A DNA stretch of 13,385 nt, taken from contig CALGLS010000361.1 of NCBI GenBank assembly GCA_937959375.1, positions 1 to 13,385 on the forward strand, given 5' to 3'. Each line of letters begins with the position of its first letter. The first letter of the stretch is position 1. Shown here piece by piece: positions 7,392 through 13,385 of the stretch. The notes under the pieces were generated by a model that ran no database searches, was not told where the DNA came from, and saw only the letters and a program-made list of their open reading frames with translations. Position numbers and translations under genes: made by a program. Source of the stretch: an uncultured Saprospiraceae bacterium (GTDB lineage: Bacteria > Bacteroidota > Bacteroidia > Chitinophagales > Saprospiraceae).

Positions 7392-8981
7392 TTAATTGAT
7401 TTTTACTACCTTTTTAGAAAAAGAGATATCATTGATTTGATAACGCAAGAAATAAATTCCACTCGTTAATTCAGAAAGATTCCAAGCTGAAGTTTGTTTG
7501 GAAGCGAGTACATTTTGATGGAAAACTTGTCGGCCATTTAAGTCAAAAAGTACGAGTGTTTCTATTTTGTTGTCTCCTTCGTTTTTAATATTCAGCATAT
7601 GATTGAATGGCTTTGGCCAAATCAATAAGTCATCTTCGATCTTTATCTCATTAGTGTAACTCAAGGTAGGAGACTCATAAGCAAGATGATAGGTGTAAGC
7701 ATCATAAGGTCCAAATCCATAGGCATAAGCTAATACGCCGTCTGGACTTTCCAGAATCATAGCACCAGTGTCTAATTCAATTCGAGCATAGCTAAAGTTT
7801 GGATATTCAGGAAAAGATGAGAATGCATTACTAATATCTTGTTCATCTATTTTTACATCAGTAATATTTTTAGTTTCGGTAAATATTGTGATATATCTTC
7901 TGTCTTCTGTGACATCAGGATCAGGCGTAAAACGATCAAAGTTATAGATACCTGCTTCTTTTGTTCGCATATCAATAGGAGCTAGGGTAAGCATGTTCGG
8001 ATCACCCAAACCGGTAGAACCTGCACAGGAGGATGAGGCTGATAATTGGACAACATGGACGCCCTTGTCGCTATTTAGTATTTTAGGAGAACTAAGTTCG
8101 AATTCATGCGTCTCTCCTGCATTTATTTCCGCAAAAGGTGTCGTCTCATTGTTCATGTACAACTTGGTCTCATCTTCTGTTGCGATCACTTTAATGACGC
8201 TAAAACTTTGTCCAGCAAAAGAAATGAGCGGATAAGTAGTAGCGGCATGATTAACAGGCATGAGTTGATCATATAAATGGCTATCAGATTGCACACAGCT
8301 AACGTTTCCTTGTTTAGCCCCACCAAAAACTGCAATATTTTTATCATTGGTACATCTAACCAAACTTCCTGAAAGGTCATCAAGCGATTGCACTTGATAA
8401 CTTTGACCCGCATCTAAGGTAATGTTGAAAGGGACACCAGCAGGACGCAATCCGAGGGTGAGTCCAGATGGTGTGATCTCAATCTCTGTTTGGTTTTCCG
8501 TAGCAATGACTAAAAAAGAAGAAGGCGACATGGCGTTCATATTAAAGTCAAGAACTGCTGCAATTCGGTATTCAGTACCAAGCGCTTCCACTGGTAAGAT
8601 CATGCTCGCCTCTGAAAAATATATTCGATAGTGATAGGCAAAGACTTGTGCGTCAGTACTGAGGTCAAGTTTGAGTCCATAGTTTTCAATGTCTTCTGAA
8701 CCTTGATCGTAGAAAATAGCGTTGGGGAGATCAATTTTTTGGATCGTATTGGCTTGATAGGCTACAGGGACCTCTAATCCAGTGGCAGGTGCAGATAAGG
8801 TTCCCGTTCCAGCCTCTTTTGAAAAAATGTAGACTGAAAATTCGGGGTTACCATTAAAAAGCAGATCAAGATTTTCCATGTATCCAAACCAAAATTCTTT
8901 GCCGGTGGTTTGGTAGATTTGTGAGGTAGCGTTGTGTACAAAACAAGTAAAGACAAGTAGGAATAAGGTTACTTTTTTCAT
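7392..8981 (-). CDS. IgGFc-binding-domain T9SS secreted protein
   Basis: A 529-residue protein starting at ATG 8981 with a clear signal peptide (MKKVTLFLLVFTCFVHNATS, cleavage before Gln21). Residues about 27-350 match the IgGFc-binding N-terminal family seen in many Bacteroidota surface proteins: GKEFWFGYM (27-35), SSFLVIATENQTEIEITPSG, a Cys-containing block NVSCVQSDSHLYDQLMPV, and VHVVQLS. In bacteria this domain is taken to be an adhesive or surface module; literal immunoglobulin binding should not be assumed. A T9SS sorting domain covers about 452-529 (LLIWPKPFNHMLNI, VLFDLNGRQVF, LTSGIYFLRYQ). It heads a two-gene operon with the thiamine-binding protein. The leader (8982-9060) shows no clear -7 element. 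Confidence 0.88.
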   Translation of the reverse strand: MKKVTLFLLVFTCFVHNATSQIYQTTGKEFWFGYMENLDLLFNGNPEFSVYIFSKEAGTGTLSAPATGLEVPVAYQANTIQKIDLPNAIFYDQGSEDIENYGLKLDLSTDAQVFAYHYRIYFSEASMILPVEALGTEYRIAAVLDFNMNAMSPSSFLVIATENQTEIEITPSGLTLGLRPAGVPFNITLDAGQSYQVQSLDDLSGSLVRCTNDKNIAVFGGAKQGNVSCVQSDSHLYDQLMPVNHAATTYPLISFAGQSFSVIKVIATEDETKLYMNNETTPFAEINAGETHEFELSSPKILNSDKGVHVVQLSASSSCAGSTGLGDPNMLTLAPIDMRTKEAGIYNFDRFTPDPDVTEDRRYITIFTETKNITDVKIDEQDISNAFSSFPEYPNFSYARIELDTGAMILESPDGVLAYAYGFGPYDAYTYHLAYESPTLSYTNEIKIEDDLLIWPKPFNHMLNIKNEGDNKIETLVLFDLNGRQVFHQNVLASKQTSAWNLSELTSGIYFLRYQINDISFSKKVVKIN

Positions 8982-9087
8982 AGCGAAGGAGGTTTAGTTT
9001 TCTTTATAACAATGGGGAGGAAGTTTTGTTTGTTGGAGGAAAATATTTTAGTTTTGAACATTAAGTAAGGTGGCCTCTAATTCTAAT

Positions 9088-9132
9088 CATGTCTAGGCGG
9101 CCTGTCTAGCTAAGCCATACAGACCAGACATG
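9088..9132 (-). terminator. Hairpin downstream of pfkA (possible terminator)
   Basis: Read on the minus strand, CATGTCT-GGTCTGT pairs with ACAGGCC-(bulge)-AGACATG around a short loop. The hairpin lies 28 bases after the phosphofructokinase stop. There is no strong U-run after it, so intrinsic termination is possible but unproven. The hexamer GTCTAG occurs twice within it (9091 and 9104). Confidence 0.4.
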
Positions 9133-9159
9133 TTCCAACTCAAATTCCAATTCTCCAAA

Positions 9160-10257
9160 CTATTCATCACCAAACGAAATCCCAACAGCGCGAGCCGTTT
9201 TGATTAGGTAATGATCTTTTGCTACGTAGTTGTAATACTTGACAGCTTCTTTGATGGTCACGCTTTCTATTTGGTTGTTTTTATAGGAAACCATTTTTCC
9301 GAAATCACCTTTTTGAACGAGTTCAAAAGCTTTAACGCCCATAGCCGTTGCGAGGATGCGATCAAAGGCTAGGGGAGTACCTCCACGTTGTGTGTGACCA
9401 AGAACGGTGGTTCGAATCTGGGCAGGGCAACCCATATTTTCTAGTTCAGTGCGCAGGTAGTTGGCGATGCCAGCCAGTTTTTTGTGGGGATCACCTTTGT
9501 CAGTTGCTTGAGAGCCAAGGCTTTCGCCGCTTTCTACTTTTGCACCTTCTGCAACGACAATGTTTACAAAACCTTTTCCTTTTTTGTACCGTTTTTTGAT
9601 GCGTTTTAGGATGGCCTTCATGTTGAAAGAGATTTCAGGGATGAGGCAGATTTCTGCGCCACCGGCAATGGCCGTATGTAAAGCAATCCAGCCAGCGTCA
9701 CGACCCATTACTTCCATAATCATAACTCTGTGATGACTTTCAGCGGTGGTGACAAGTTTGTCAAAACTCTCCGTTGCAATTTGCACGGCAGTGCTAAATC
9801 CAAAAGTCAGATCGGTAGCAGAAAGGTCGTTGTCAATGGTTTTCGGGACACCGATAATATTCAAACCTTTTTCGTAAAGTGCTTGTGATATTTTTTGAGA
9901 ACCATCACCTCCGATGTTGACTACTGCGTCAAAGCCAAGGTCTTTTATTTTTTGAACCAAATCGACAGAAATGTCTTTTGTAGTCCAGGTACCATCTTCT
10001 TTTTGGATAGGAAAATCGAGTGGATTTCCTTTGTTTGTTGTCTTTAAAATGGTTCCACCTTTGACGTGGATTCCACCAATTTTAGATTTTGACAATCTTA
10101 CAATCTCAACTGGGTCTTTTAGTACTCCATTGAATGCTTCGATGCTTCCGTAGGCTTCCCATTCGCCGCTTCCTTTTGCTGCTTTTGCCAAACCTCTAAT
10201 AACTGCGTTTAATCCTGGGCAATCGCCACCGCCTGTTAGTACTAGTACCTTTTTCAT
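9160..10257 (-). CDS. pfkA: 6-phosphofructokinase, long group with mixed active-site signature
   Basis: This enzyme phosphorylates fructose 6-phosphate to fructose 1,6-bisphosphate in glycolysis, in the cytosol. The 365-residue protein has the full PFK signature: TGGGDCPGLNAVIRG (8-22) at the phosphate-donor site, IGGDGS (115-120), PKTIDND (138-144) with catalytic Asp142, MGRDAGW (184-190) and LGHTQRGG (286-293). Gly119, at the position of E. coli Gly104, predicts ATP use. Lys139, where E. coli has Gly124, is the residue found in PPi-type and long mixed-substrate enzymes. The Gly/Lys combination and the length place it in the mixed-substrate clade; ATP is the more likely donor. The start ATG 10257 gives the canonical MKKVLVLTGGG terminus. 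It appears to be transcribed alone. Confidence 0.95.
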   Translation of the reverse strand: MKKVLVLTGGGDCPGLNAVIRGLAKAAKGSGEWEAYGSIEAFNGVLKDPVEIVRLSKSKIGGIHVKGGTILKTTNKGNPLDFPIQKEDGTWTTKDISVDLVQKIKDLGFDAVVNIGGDGSQKISQALYEKGLNIIGVPKTIDNDLSATDLTFGFSTAVQIATESFDKLVTTAESHHRVMIMEVMGRDAGWIALHTAIAGGAEICLIPEISFNMKAILKRIKKRYKKGKGFVNIVVAEGAKVESGESLGSQATDKGDPHKKLAGIANYLRTELENMGCPAQIRTTVLGHTQRGGTPLAFDRILATAMGVKAFELVQKGDFGKMVSYKNNQIESVTIKEAVKYYNYVAKDHYLIKTARAVGISFGDE

Positions 10258-10401
10258 GACTTTTTATTTTGACCTCAATGATAAAGAAATCTTTTGACTT
10301 TTGGATTAATTTGGAAGGTCAATAAATAAAATTTTGGGGAGAATGTTTTTGTATGGCTATTTGGAGAGGGGGGATTGTTAGATGTGTTATTTGATAAGAG
10401 G

Positions 10402-10471
10402 ATTGGTGCGCTGCACCTTGTTGAATTTATACGGCTTTGGTGTTACAAACAGAATTGGTGCGCTGCACCTT
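10402..10471. repeat. Two direct copies of an 18-bp palindromic motif
   Basis: ATTGGTGCGCTGCACCTT occurs identically at 10402-10419 and 10454-10471, a 52-base period. Each copy contains its own small hairpin (GGTGC-GCT-GCACC). The second copy runs into a T6 tract and could act as a weak plus-strand terminator, but no plus-strand gene precedes it. Both copies lie upstream of pfkA, in the gap after the alpha/beta hydrolase gene. Confidence 0.75.
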
Positions 10472-10476
10472 TTTTA

Positions 10477-10524
10477 GAAGCTGTTTAAGAATCTGACCAG
10501 CCGGAAAGGTTGTTAAACAACTTC
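10477..10524 (-). repeat. Inverted repeat immediately after the alpha/beta hydrolase stop
   Basis: GAAGCTGTTTAA (10477-10488) and TTAAACAACTTC (10513-10524) pair at 11 of 12 positions around a 24-base loop. The right arm abuts the stop codon at 10525. The arms belong to the same GAAGTTGTTTAAA motif family as 6906-7079. A role as a transcript end or 3'-stabilising hairpin for the hydrolase mRNA is plausible. Confidence 0.55.
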
Positions 10525-11313
10525 CTAGAGAGCGTTTAAAAAATCCAAGCAAATCTTATTAAAGATAGTCGCTTTCTCAATGCTTACAACATGGCCGCAT
10601 TTGGGAACGACTTTGATCGTTGCATTGTCGTGCAAGACTGAATATTTTTGTGCAGGAACTAAGAAGAGGTGATCTTGATCGCCCATCACAAGAAGATGTG
10701 GAATGTCAGATTTAGCATAGAACAAATGGTTTAAGGTTTTATTCAGGCCATAATAGAGTCCGGTCCATTTTCTAAATTCATCGGTAGTTAATGCTTGAGA
10801 TTCTCTGATGAAAACGTCACGAGATTTTTTGTGGTTGTTTCGTGGCATCATGATACGAGCACTCACTTTATAGAAGTTGGCGTAACCAATTATTTTGGCT
10901 AAACCAAGACTTAAATTTGCCAGCACTTTTAACTTCGTATTCAGACGAACGATGGCACCTGGCATGATAACAGATAAGACGCTTTGTGGACGTACTTCGC
11001 GGATCTCAAGACAGATAATGGTTCCTAAGGAAATACCGACAATATGTAAGGATGGAATATTTAGGCGATCGACCACTTCCCATATTTTATTTGCAACGAT
11101 CGGGAAGGTGTAATCAGAAGTGAGTTTTGGTAGGCCAGCATTTTGGCCGTGGCCGGGGAGGTCGATAATGAGTAGATTGTATTGGGCTCCAATTTCTTCA
11201 ACCTGTCGCTTCCAGGTACGGGTACTACCACCTGCACCGTGTACGAAAAGAACCCATTCGGTATTATTATCGTTTTGGTGCGTTTCGAAATGTAAAAGCC
11301 CGTTTTCTGACAT
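10525..11313 (-). CDS. Alpha/beta hydrolase
   Basis: The 262-residue protein has the alpha/beta-hydrolase fold. It shows an oxyanion-hole segment FVHGAGGSTRTW (23-34), IDLPGHG (50-56), the nucleophile elbow GISLG with Ser95 (93-97), the acid Asp214 in GDQDHLF and the base His241 in KCGHVVSIE. The catalytic triad is therefore complete. A cap region of about 60 residues lies between the elbow and the acid. There is no signal peptide, so it is cytosolic. Substrate cannot be told from sequence: esterase, lipase or C-C hydrolase are all possible. It is a single gene on the minus strand, with a possible -7 element at 11374-11381 and a hairpin directly after its stop. Confidence 0.9.
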   Translation of the reverse strand: MSENGLLHFETHQNDNNTEWVLFVHGAGGSTRTWKRQVEEIGAQYNLLIIDLPGHGQNAGLPKLTSDYTFPIVANKIWEVVDRLNIPSLHIVGISLGTIICLEIREVRPQSVLSVIMPGAIVRLNTKLKVLANLSLGLAKIIGYANFYKVSARIMMPRNNHKKSRDVFIRESQALTTDEFRKWTGLYYGLNKTLNHLFYAKSDIPHLLVMGDQDHLFLVPAQKYSVLHDNATIKVVPKCGHVVSIEKATIFNKICLDFLNAL

Positions 11314-11373
11314 TGGTATGATTTGCGAGTGTGGATTGGTACAATCCCTTTTAATCTGCTTTTTTTGAGCGCT

Positions 11374-11381
11374 TAAAGATA
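11374..11381 (-). promoter_or_regulatory. Possible -7 element for the alpha/beta hydrolase gene
   Basis: On the minus strand this reads TATCTTTA, one base from TAnnTTTG. It would start transcription about 55 bases before the ATG at 11313. A -33 TTG at the usual spacing is not seen. Confidence 0.3.
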
Positions 11382-11404
11382 GTAAAAAAGCTTAGCCTAA
11401 TACC

Positions 11405-11439
11405 GAAGTTGTTTAAAGTTTCTCTGTATGGTTGAGAAA
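11405..11439. repeat. Single GAAGTTGTTTAAAG motif with a small adjacent hairpin
   Basis: GAAGTTGTTTAAAG at 11405-11418 is the same motif as at 6909, 7063 and 10477-10524, here without an obvious partner arm. Next to it, TTTCTC (11419-11424) and GAGAAA (11434-11439) form a 6-bp hairpin with a 9-base loop. The site lies just after the stop of the lipoprotein gene at 11448. Confidence 0.45.
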
Positions 11440-11447
11440 TGATCTTT

Positions 11448-11864
11448 TTAGTTACAACCAAAAGTCAAGTTGCCAGTATCCATTACTTTCTTTCGCATAT
11501 TGAAGGTATTGAAGTTGAATTGGCTTTTATAATCAAATAGTAACTGATCACCTTTTATGTCTTTCAGAACAAAATAGACTGAAAAATTATTCGTTGGTTT
11601 TGCGAAAAGCGTATCGTTCTTTGATAGATAAAAATCTTTTGAATCAGGTTTGTCTATAAATCGAATGTTACTCAGTTTTCCATCTATACATTTGAATAAA
11701 ATAGAGTCGCCTTTCAATTGACAAGACTTAACTGACTTTACTAATTGTTCTTGAAAGAATGTTTGATTGACCTGAGTTGTCGTTTCTATTTTGACCGCAC
11801 CTTTTCGACAAGAAAGGCAAATAAGGAACAAGCTTGCGAATAGAATTAATTGGAGGGCTCTCAT
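11448..11864 (-). CDS. Small putative lipoprotein of unknown function
   Basis: The 138-residue protein begins MRALQLILFASLFLICLSC, a lipoprotein signal with Cys19 as the acylation site. The remainder is beta-rich with no motif I recognise. Two further cysteines (in VKSCQLKG and LFKCIDG) and a Cys-Asn C-terminus are visible; the first two could form a disulfide. The start lies 6 bases after the stop of the upstream lipoprotein gene, so the two form an operon and their products may act together at the membrane. No function is assigned. Confidence 0.75.
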   Translation of the reverse strand: MRALQLILFASLFLICLSCRKGAVKIETTTQVNQTFFQEQLVKSVKSCQLKGDSILFKCIDGKLSNIRFIDKPDSKDFYLSKNDTLFAKPTNNFSVYFVLKDIKGDQLLFDYKSQFNFNTFNMRKKVMDTGNLTFGCN

Positions 11865-11870
11865 TTTTTG

Positions 11871-12608
11871 CTAAAGCATAAATTGTAAAAACAAAACTTC
11901 TTCTTTGTCGGACTGCATGTCAGCGGCGATGCTGATTGGGTGGTCAAGTTTTTCTCTGTTGAGAATGCCGGATATTTGTAGGATTGGTTTACCATCAGAG
12001 GACTTGTTTCTTTTGAAACCCGCAGGTGTGAATCCTGTTATTTTGCCATTTGTTTTTGAACGAAAGTTCAACTCAGCTAAGATTTCATCTTTAGGATATT
12101 CGATCAAATCGGTGTTGTTGAGAAAAGGTCTGAGTTCTTCTAATTTGTCTGCTTTGATGAGCGCAATCATCTTATTAAGCACCTCCATTTTCTTAGCAAC
12201 AATTTTTAGATCAGCGACAGGGAACTTGGTTGTAGTCTTGTTTTCTTTGATGGTAAGGATAGCATGAATTTCATCGTAGTTGTTCGCATCAGCTCCCATG
12301 TTTTTGTACATCAACCAAGCAAGGTTTGAGGCAATGAGACTTGTGTTCTTTGCTTGTTCATCTACTTTGGTGCTGCTGGCTAGGCTGACTTCAAAAATCC
12401 TTGTTTTCTTGTTGTCGGCAGTTGCAGCTATTGCACCTTTGTCAAAGTGAATGACGCCACCGTAGGTACGGATGATTTCCTTTAGGCCTTTGTCTTCGTT
12501 TTGAGAAAGATTGGCAGGAAGACTAGGTTCAGATGTATTGTTTTTACAAGAGGAGATAAAAAGAATACTTAAGAATAGAATGGAGAATGTATTGAGATTG
12601 AATTTCAT
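11871..12608 (-). CDS. Putative lipoprotein of unknown function, first gene of a two-lipoprotein operon
   Basis: The start at ATG 12608 gives 245 residues and an ideal lipoprotein signal (MKFNLNTFSILFLSILFISS followed by Cys21). An ATG 19 codons upstream (12665) is in frame but would bury the signal peptide behind a charged segment, so it was not chosen. After the lipobox comes a low-complexity linker (KNNTSEPSLPANLSQNEDKG). A mixed alpha/beta body follows, with a conserved-looking helix pair (VADLKIVAKKMEVLNKMIAL) and a C-terminal strand (SDKEEVLFLQFML). I do not recognise the family. Its upstream region holds a strong -7 match and a 23-bp hairpin, suggesting a long leader. Confidence 0.75.
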   Translation of the reverse strand: MKFNLNTFSILFLSILFISSCKNNTSEPSLPANLSQNEDKGLKEIIRTYGGVIHFDKGAIAATADNKKTRIFEVSLASSTKVDEQAKNTSLIASNLAWLMYKNMGADANNYDEIHAILTIKENKTTTKFPVADLKIVAKKMEVLNKMIALIKADKLEELRPFLNNTDLIEYPKDEILAELNFRSKTNGKITGFTPAGFKRNKSSDGKPILQISGILNREKLDHPISIAADMQSDKEEVLFLQFML

Positions 12609-12693
12609 GTTTATGGTTTGCTTAGTAATTTCTGTCAACAATAGTTCATGCAATTTATTAGTCACTATGATGTGTACGGATTTTTCTGTGGTA

Positions 12694-12755
12694 GTTTAAC
12701 CATCTAGGCACATAGTTTTAGCTGGTGTTGGACTATATGTCTAGATGGTTTAAAC
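12694..12755. repeat. Long hairpin in the leader of the lipoprotein operon
   Basis: The arm 12694-12716 (GTTTAACCATCTAGGCACATAGT) pairs with 12732-12755 with two mismatches and one extra base, leaving a 15-base loop. It lies between the predicted promoter and the start of the minus-strand lipoprotein gene, so it would be in the 5' leader of that mRNA. It could be a regulatory leader structure, or a palindromic repeat that happens to sit there. It could also terminate transcription arriving from the gene at 13361, but no U-run follows. Confidence 0.75.
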
Positions 12756-12842
12756 TCATTATCAATTAATTGTTTCGATTTAGAATACGACAGATATTGA
12801 GTTACGTAAACGCTAGACTAAAAAGCTGCATTGAGTTTAGTG

Positions 12843-12850
12843 CAAAGGTA
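12843..12850 (-). promoter_or_regulatory. -7 promoter element, TACCTTTG
   Basis: On the minus strand TACCTTTG fits the Bacteroidota consensus TAnnTTTG at every fixed position. The -33 box is weak (a TTTC near the expected spacing rather than TTG). If used, it would give the lipoprotein operon a leader of about 230 bases containing the hairpin at 12694-12755. Confidence 0.45.
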
Positions 12851-12980
12851 CTGAGGAAGAATTTGGAATTGAAATTAAAGCAGGAATTAAAATGAAAAAT
12901 AAAGAGGCCATGCTTTTGCTATTGTTTGTTGTCATTTCTTGGAGTGTAACTGGTGAGCTTTACAAACCTATTTTTCTTTT

Positions 12981-13361
12981 TTAAGCGAGTACCTGCGATT
13001 GAAGGCGCTGGATTAGCATACCCAGTATTCGTTTCTTGGTTTCTTTCTCTTCCATAGCAAAAATGGCAAATTCATCTAAGGTAAATTGACCAATGATGCA
13101 GCCAAGCAATTGATTTTTAAAATCTCGATCCTTTTGAATCGCATTTTTGACGAAAGTCAACTTATATTCATCGGTGCCCTTATCAAAGGTCTCACGGTGT
13201 TTGCCGACGTATTGATTGAAAAGTGCCACTAGCAAGTTGTTTTGAAACTTAAGAATAGGTCGAAGGCAGGAGTTTTGAAAATGCTCCGATGGGCTTATCC
13301 GTTCCATTTCGGAGATCATTGGAAGTACGGGACGTAGATCTTTTAGTTTATTTCGGCTCAT
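12981..13361 (-). CDS. Conserved hypothetical protein, helical, Bacteroidota-type
   Basis: The 126-residue protein is mostly helical, with no signal peptide or membrane segment. It resembles a small Bacteroidota family I recall only by pattern: a middle block LRPILKFQNNLLVALFNQYV (33-52), a KNAIQKDRDFKNQLLGCIIG stretch (71-90), FTLDEF, and an ending on RILGMLIQRLQSQV. Some relatives are labelled glyoxalase in databases, but no metal-binding glyoxalase motif is present, so that name should not be carried over. The function is unknown. The ATG at 13361 gives a natural MSRNKLKDL start. The nearest gene downstream on the strand is more than 370 bases away, so it is probably monocistronic on that side. 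Confidence 0.75.
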   Translation of the reverse strand: MSRNKLKDLRPVLPMISEMERISPSEHFQNSCLRPILKFQNNLLVALFNQYVGKHRETFDKGTDEYKLTFVKNAIQKDRDFKNQLLGCIIGQFTLDEFAIFAMEEKETKKRILGMLIQRLQSQVLA

Positions 13362-13385
13362 TTATTGTATTTTATTACTCGGTAT

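Larger units (their letters stand above)
12666..12980. other. Gene-free region with hairpin and promoter-like site
   Basis: This gap holds the hairpin at 12694-12755 and the -7-like element at 12843-12850 pointing towards the lipoprotein operon. On the plus strand a 30-codon frame (12892-12984, MKNKEAMLLLLFVVISWSV...) encodes one hydrophobic segment and overlaps the end of the facing gene by 4 bases. It has no visible promoter and is not called as a gene. Confidence 0.5.

Noticed and set aside
8186..8413. Frames inside the IgGFc-domain gene on both strands
   Set aside because: They are out-of-frame shadows of a gene with clear domain structure.
10402..10471. Possible CRISPR-like array
   Set aside because: Only two copies of an 18-bp palindromic motif exist, with no third repeat and no cas genes.
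12609..12665. Earlier in-frame ATG for the lipoprotein gene
   Set aside because: It would place 19 polar residues before a textbook lipoprotein signal peptide; the ATG at 12608 fits better.
1..13385. tRNA, rRNA, transposase, toxin-antitoxin or defence genes
   Set aside because: I looked on both strands and saw no supporting sequence or protein motif.

Overview
The window looks like a chromosomal segment of a Bacteroidota bacterium, most likely from the Saprospiria (Saprospiraceae/Lewinellaceae) side of the phylum. Three products end in, or consist largely of, type IX secretion (T9SS) type-A sorting domains. Three lipoproteins have short lipobox signal peptides. Shine-Dalgarno sequences are absent before the starts, and a few upstream sites resemble the Bacteroidota -7 element TAnnTTTG. 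The lineage is inferred from protein style, not from a marker gene.

Layout, left to right. A minus-strand lipoprotein with a carboxypeptidase-regulatory-like domain runs off the left edge (1-1160). Divergent from it is a plus-strand cytosolic protein with a periplasmic-binding-protein type 2 fold, resembling the Ca3427/NMT1-like group (1422-2285). A 480-base gap follows, holding a 295-bp MITE-like inverted repeat. Next is a large plus-strand secreted M4 (thermolysin-like) metallopeptidase with a T9SS tail (2767-6009).

Everything to the right is on the minus strand. Read 5' to 3' on that strand, it comprises: a conserved hypothetical protein (13361-12981); a two-gene lipoprotein operon (12608-11448); an alpha/beta hydrolase (11313-10525); 6-phosphofructokinase (10257-9160); an IgGFc-binding-domain T9SS protein followed 3 bases later by an MTH1187-type thiamine-binding protein (8981-7104); and a T9SS-tail protein that appears to have lost its N-terminus (6870-6160).

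The genes do not form one pathway. Secreted or surface proteins are mixed with a glycolytic enzyme and small conserved proteins. The unusual material is between the genes. Most 3' ends carry an inverted repeat, and several of these belong to recognisable families: a GCGGGCTCT/GCGTTAG core with arms of short tandem units (1287-1385 and 6018-6157), a GAAGTTGTTTAAA motif repeated five times in three gaps, and two direct copies of an 18-bp palindromic motif. No tRNA, rRNA, CRISPR array, transposase or restriction/defence gene is visible. I see no clearly new multi-gene system; the dispersed palindromic repeats are the strongest unexplained signal.
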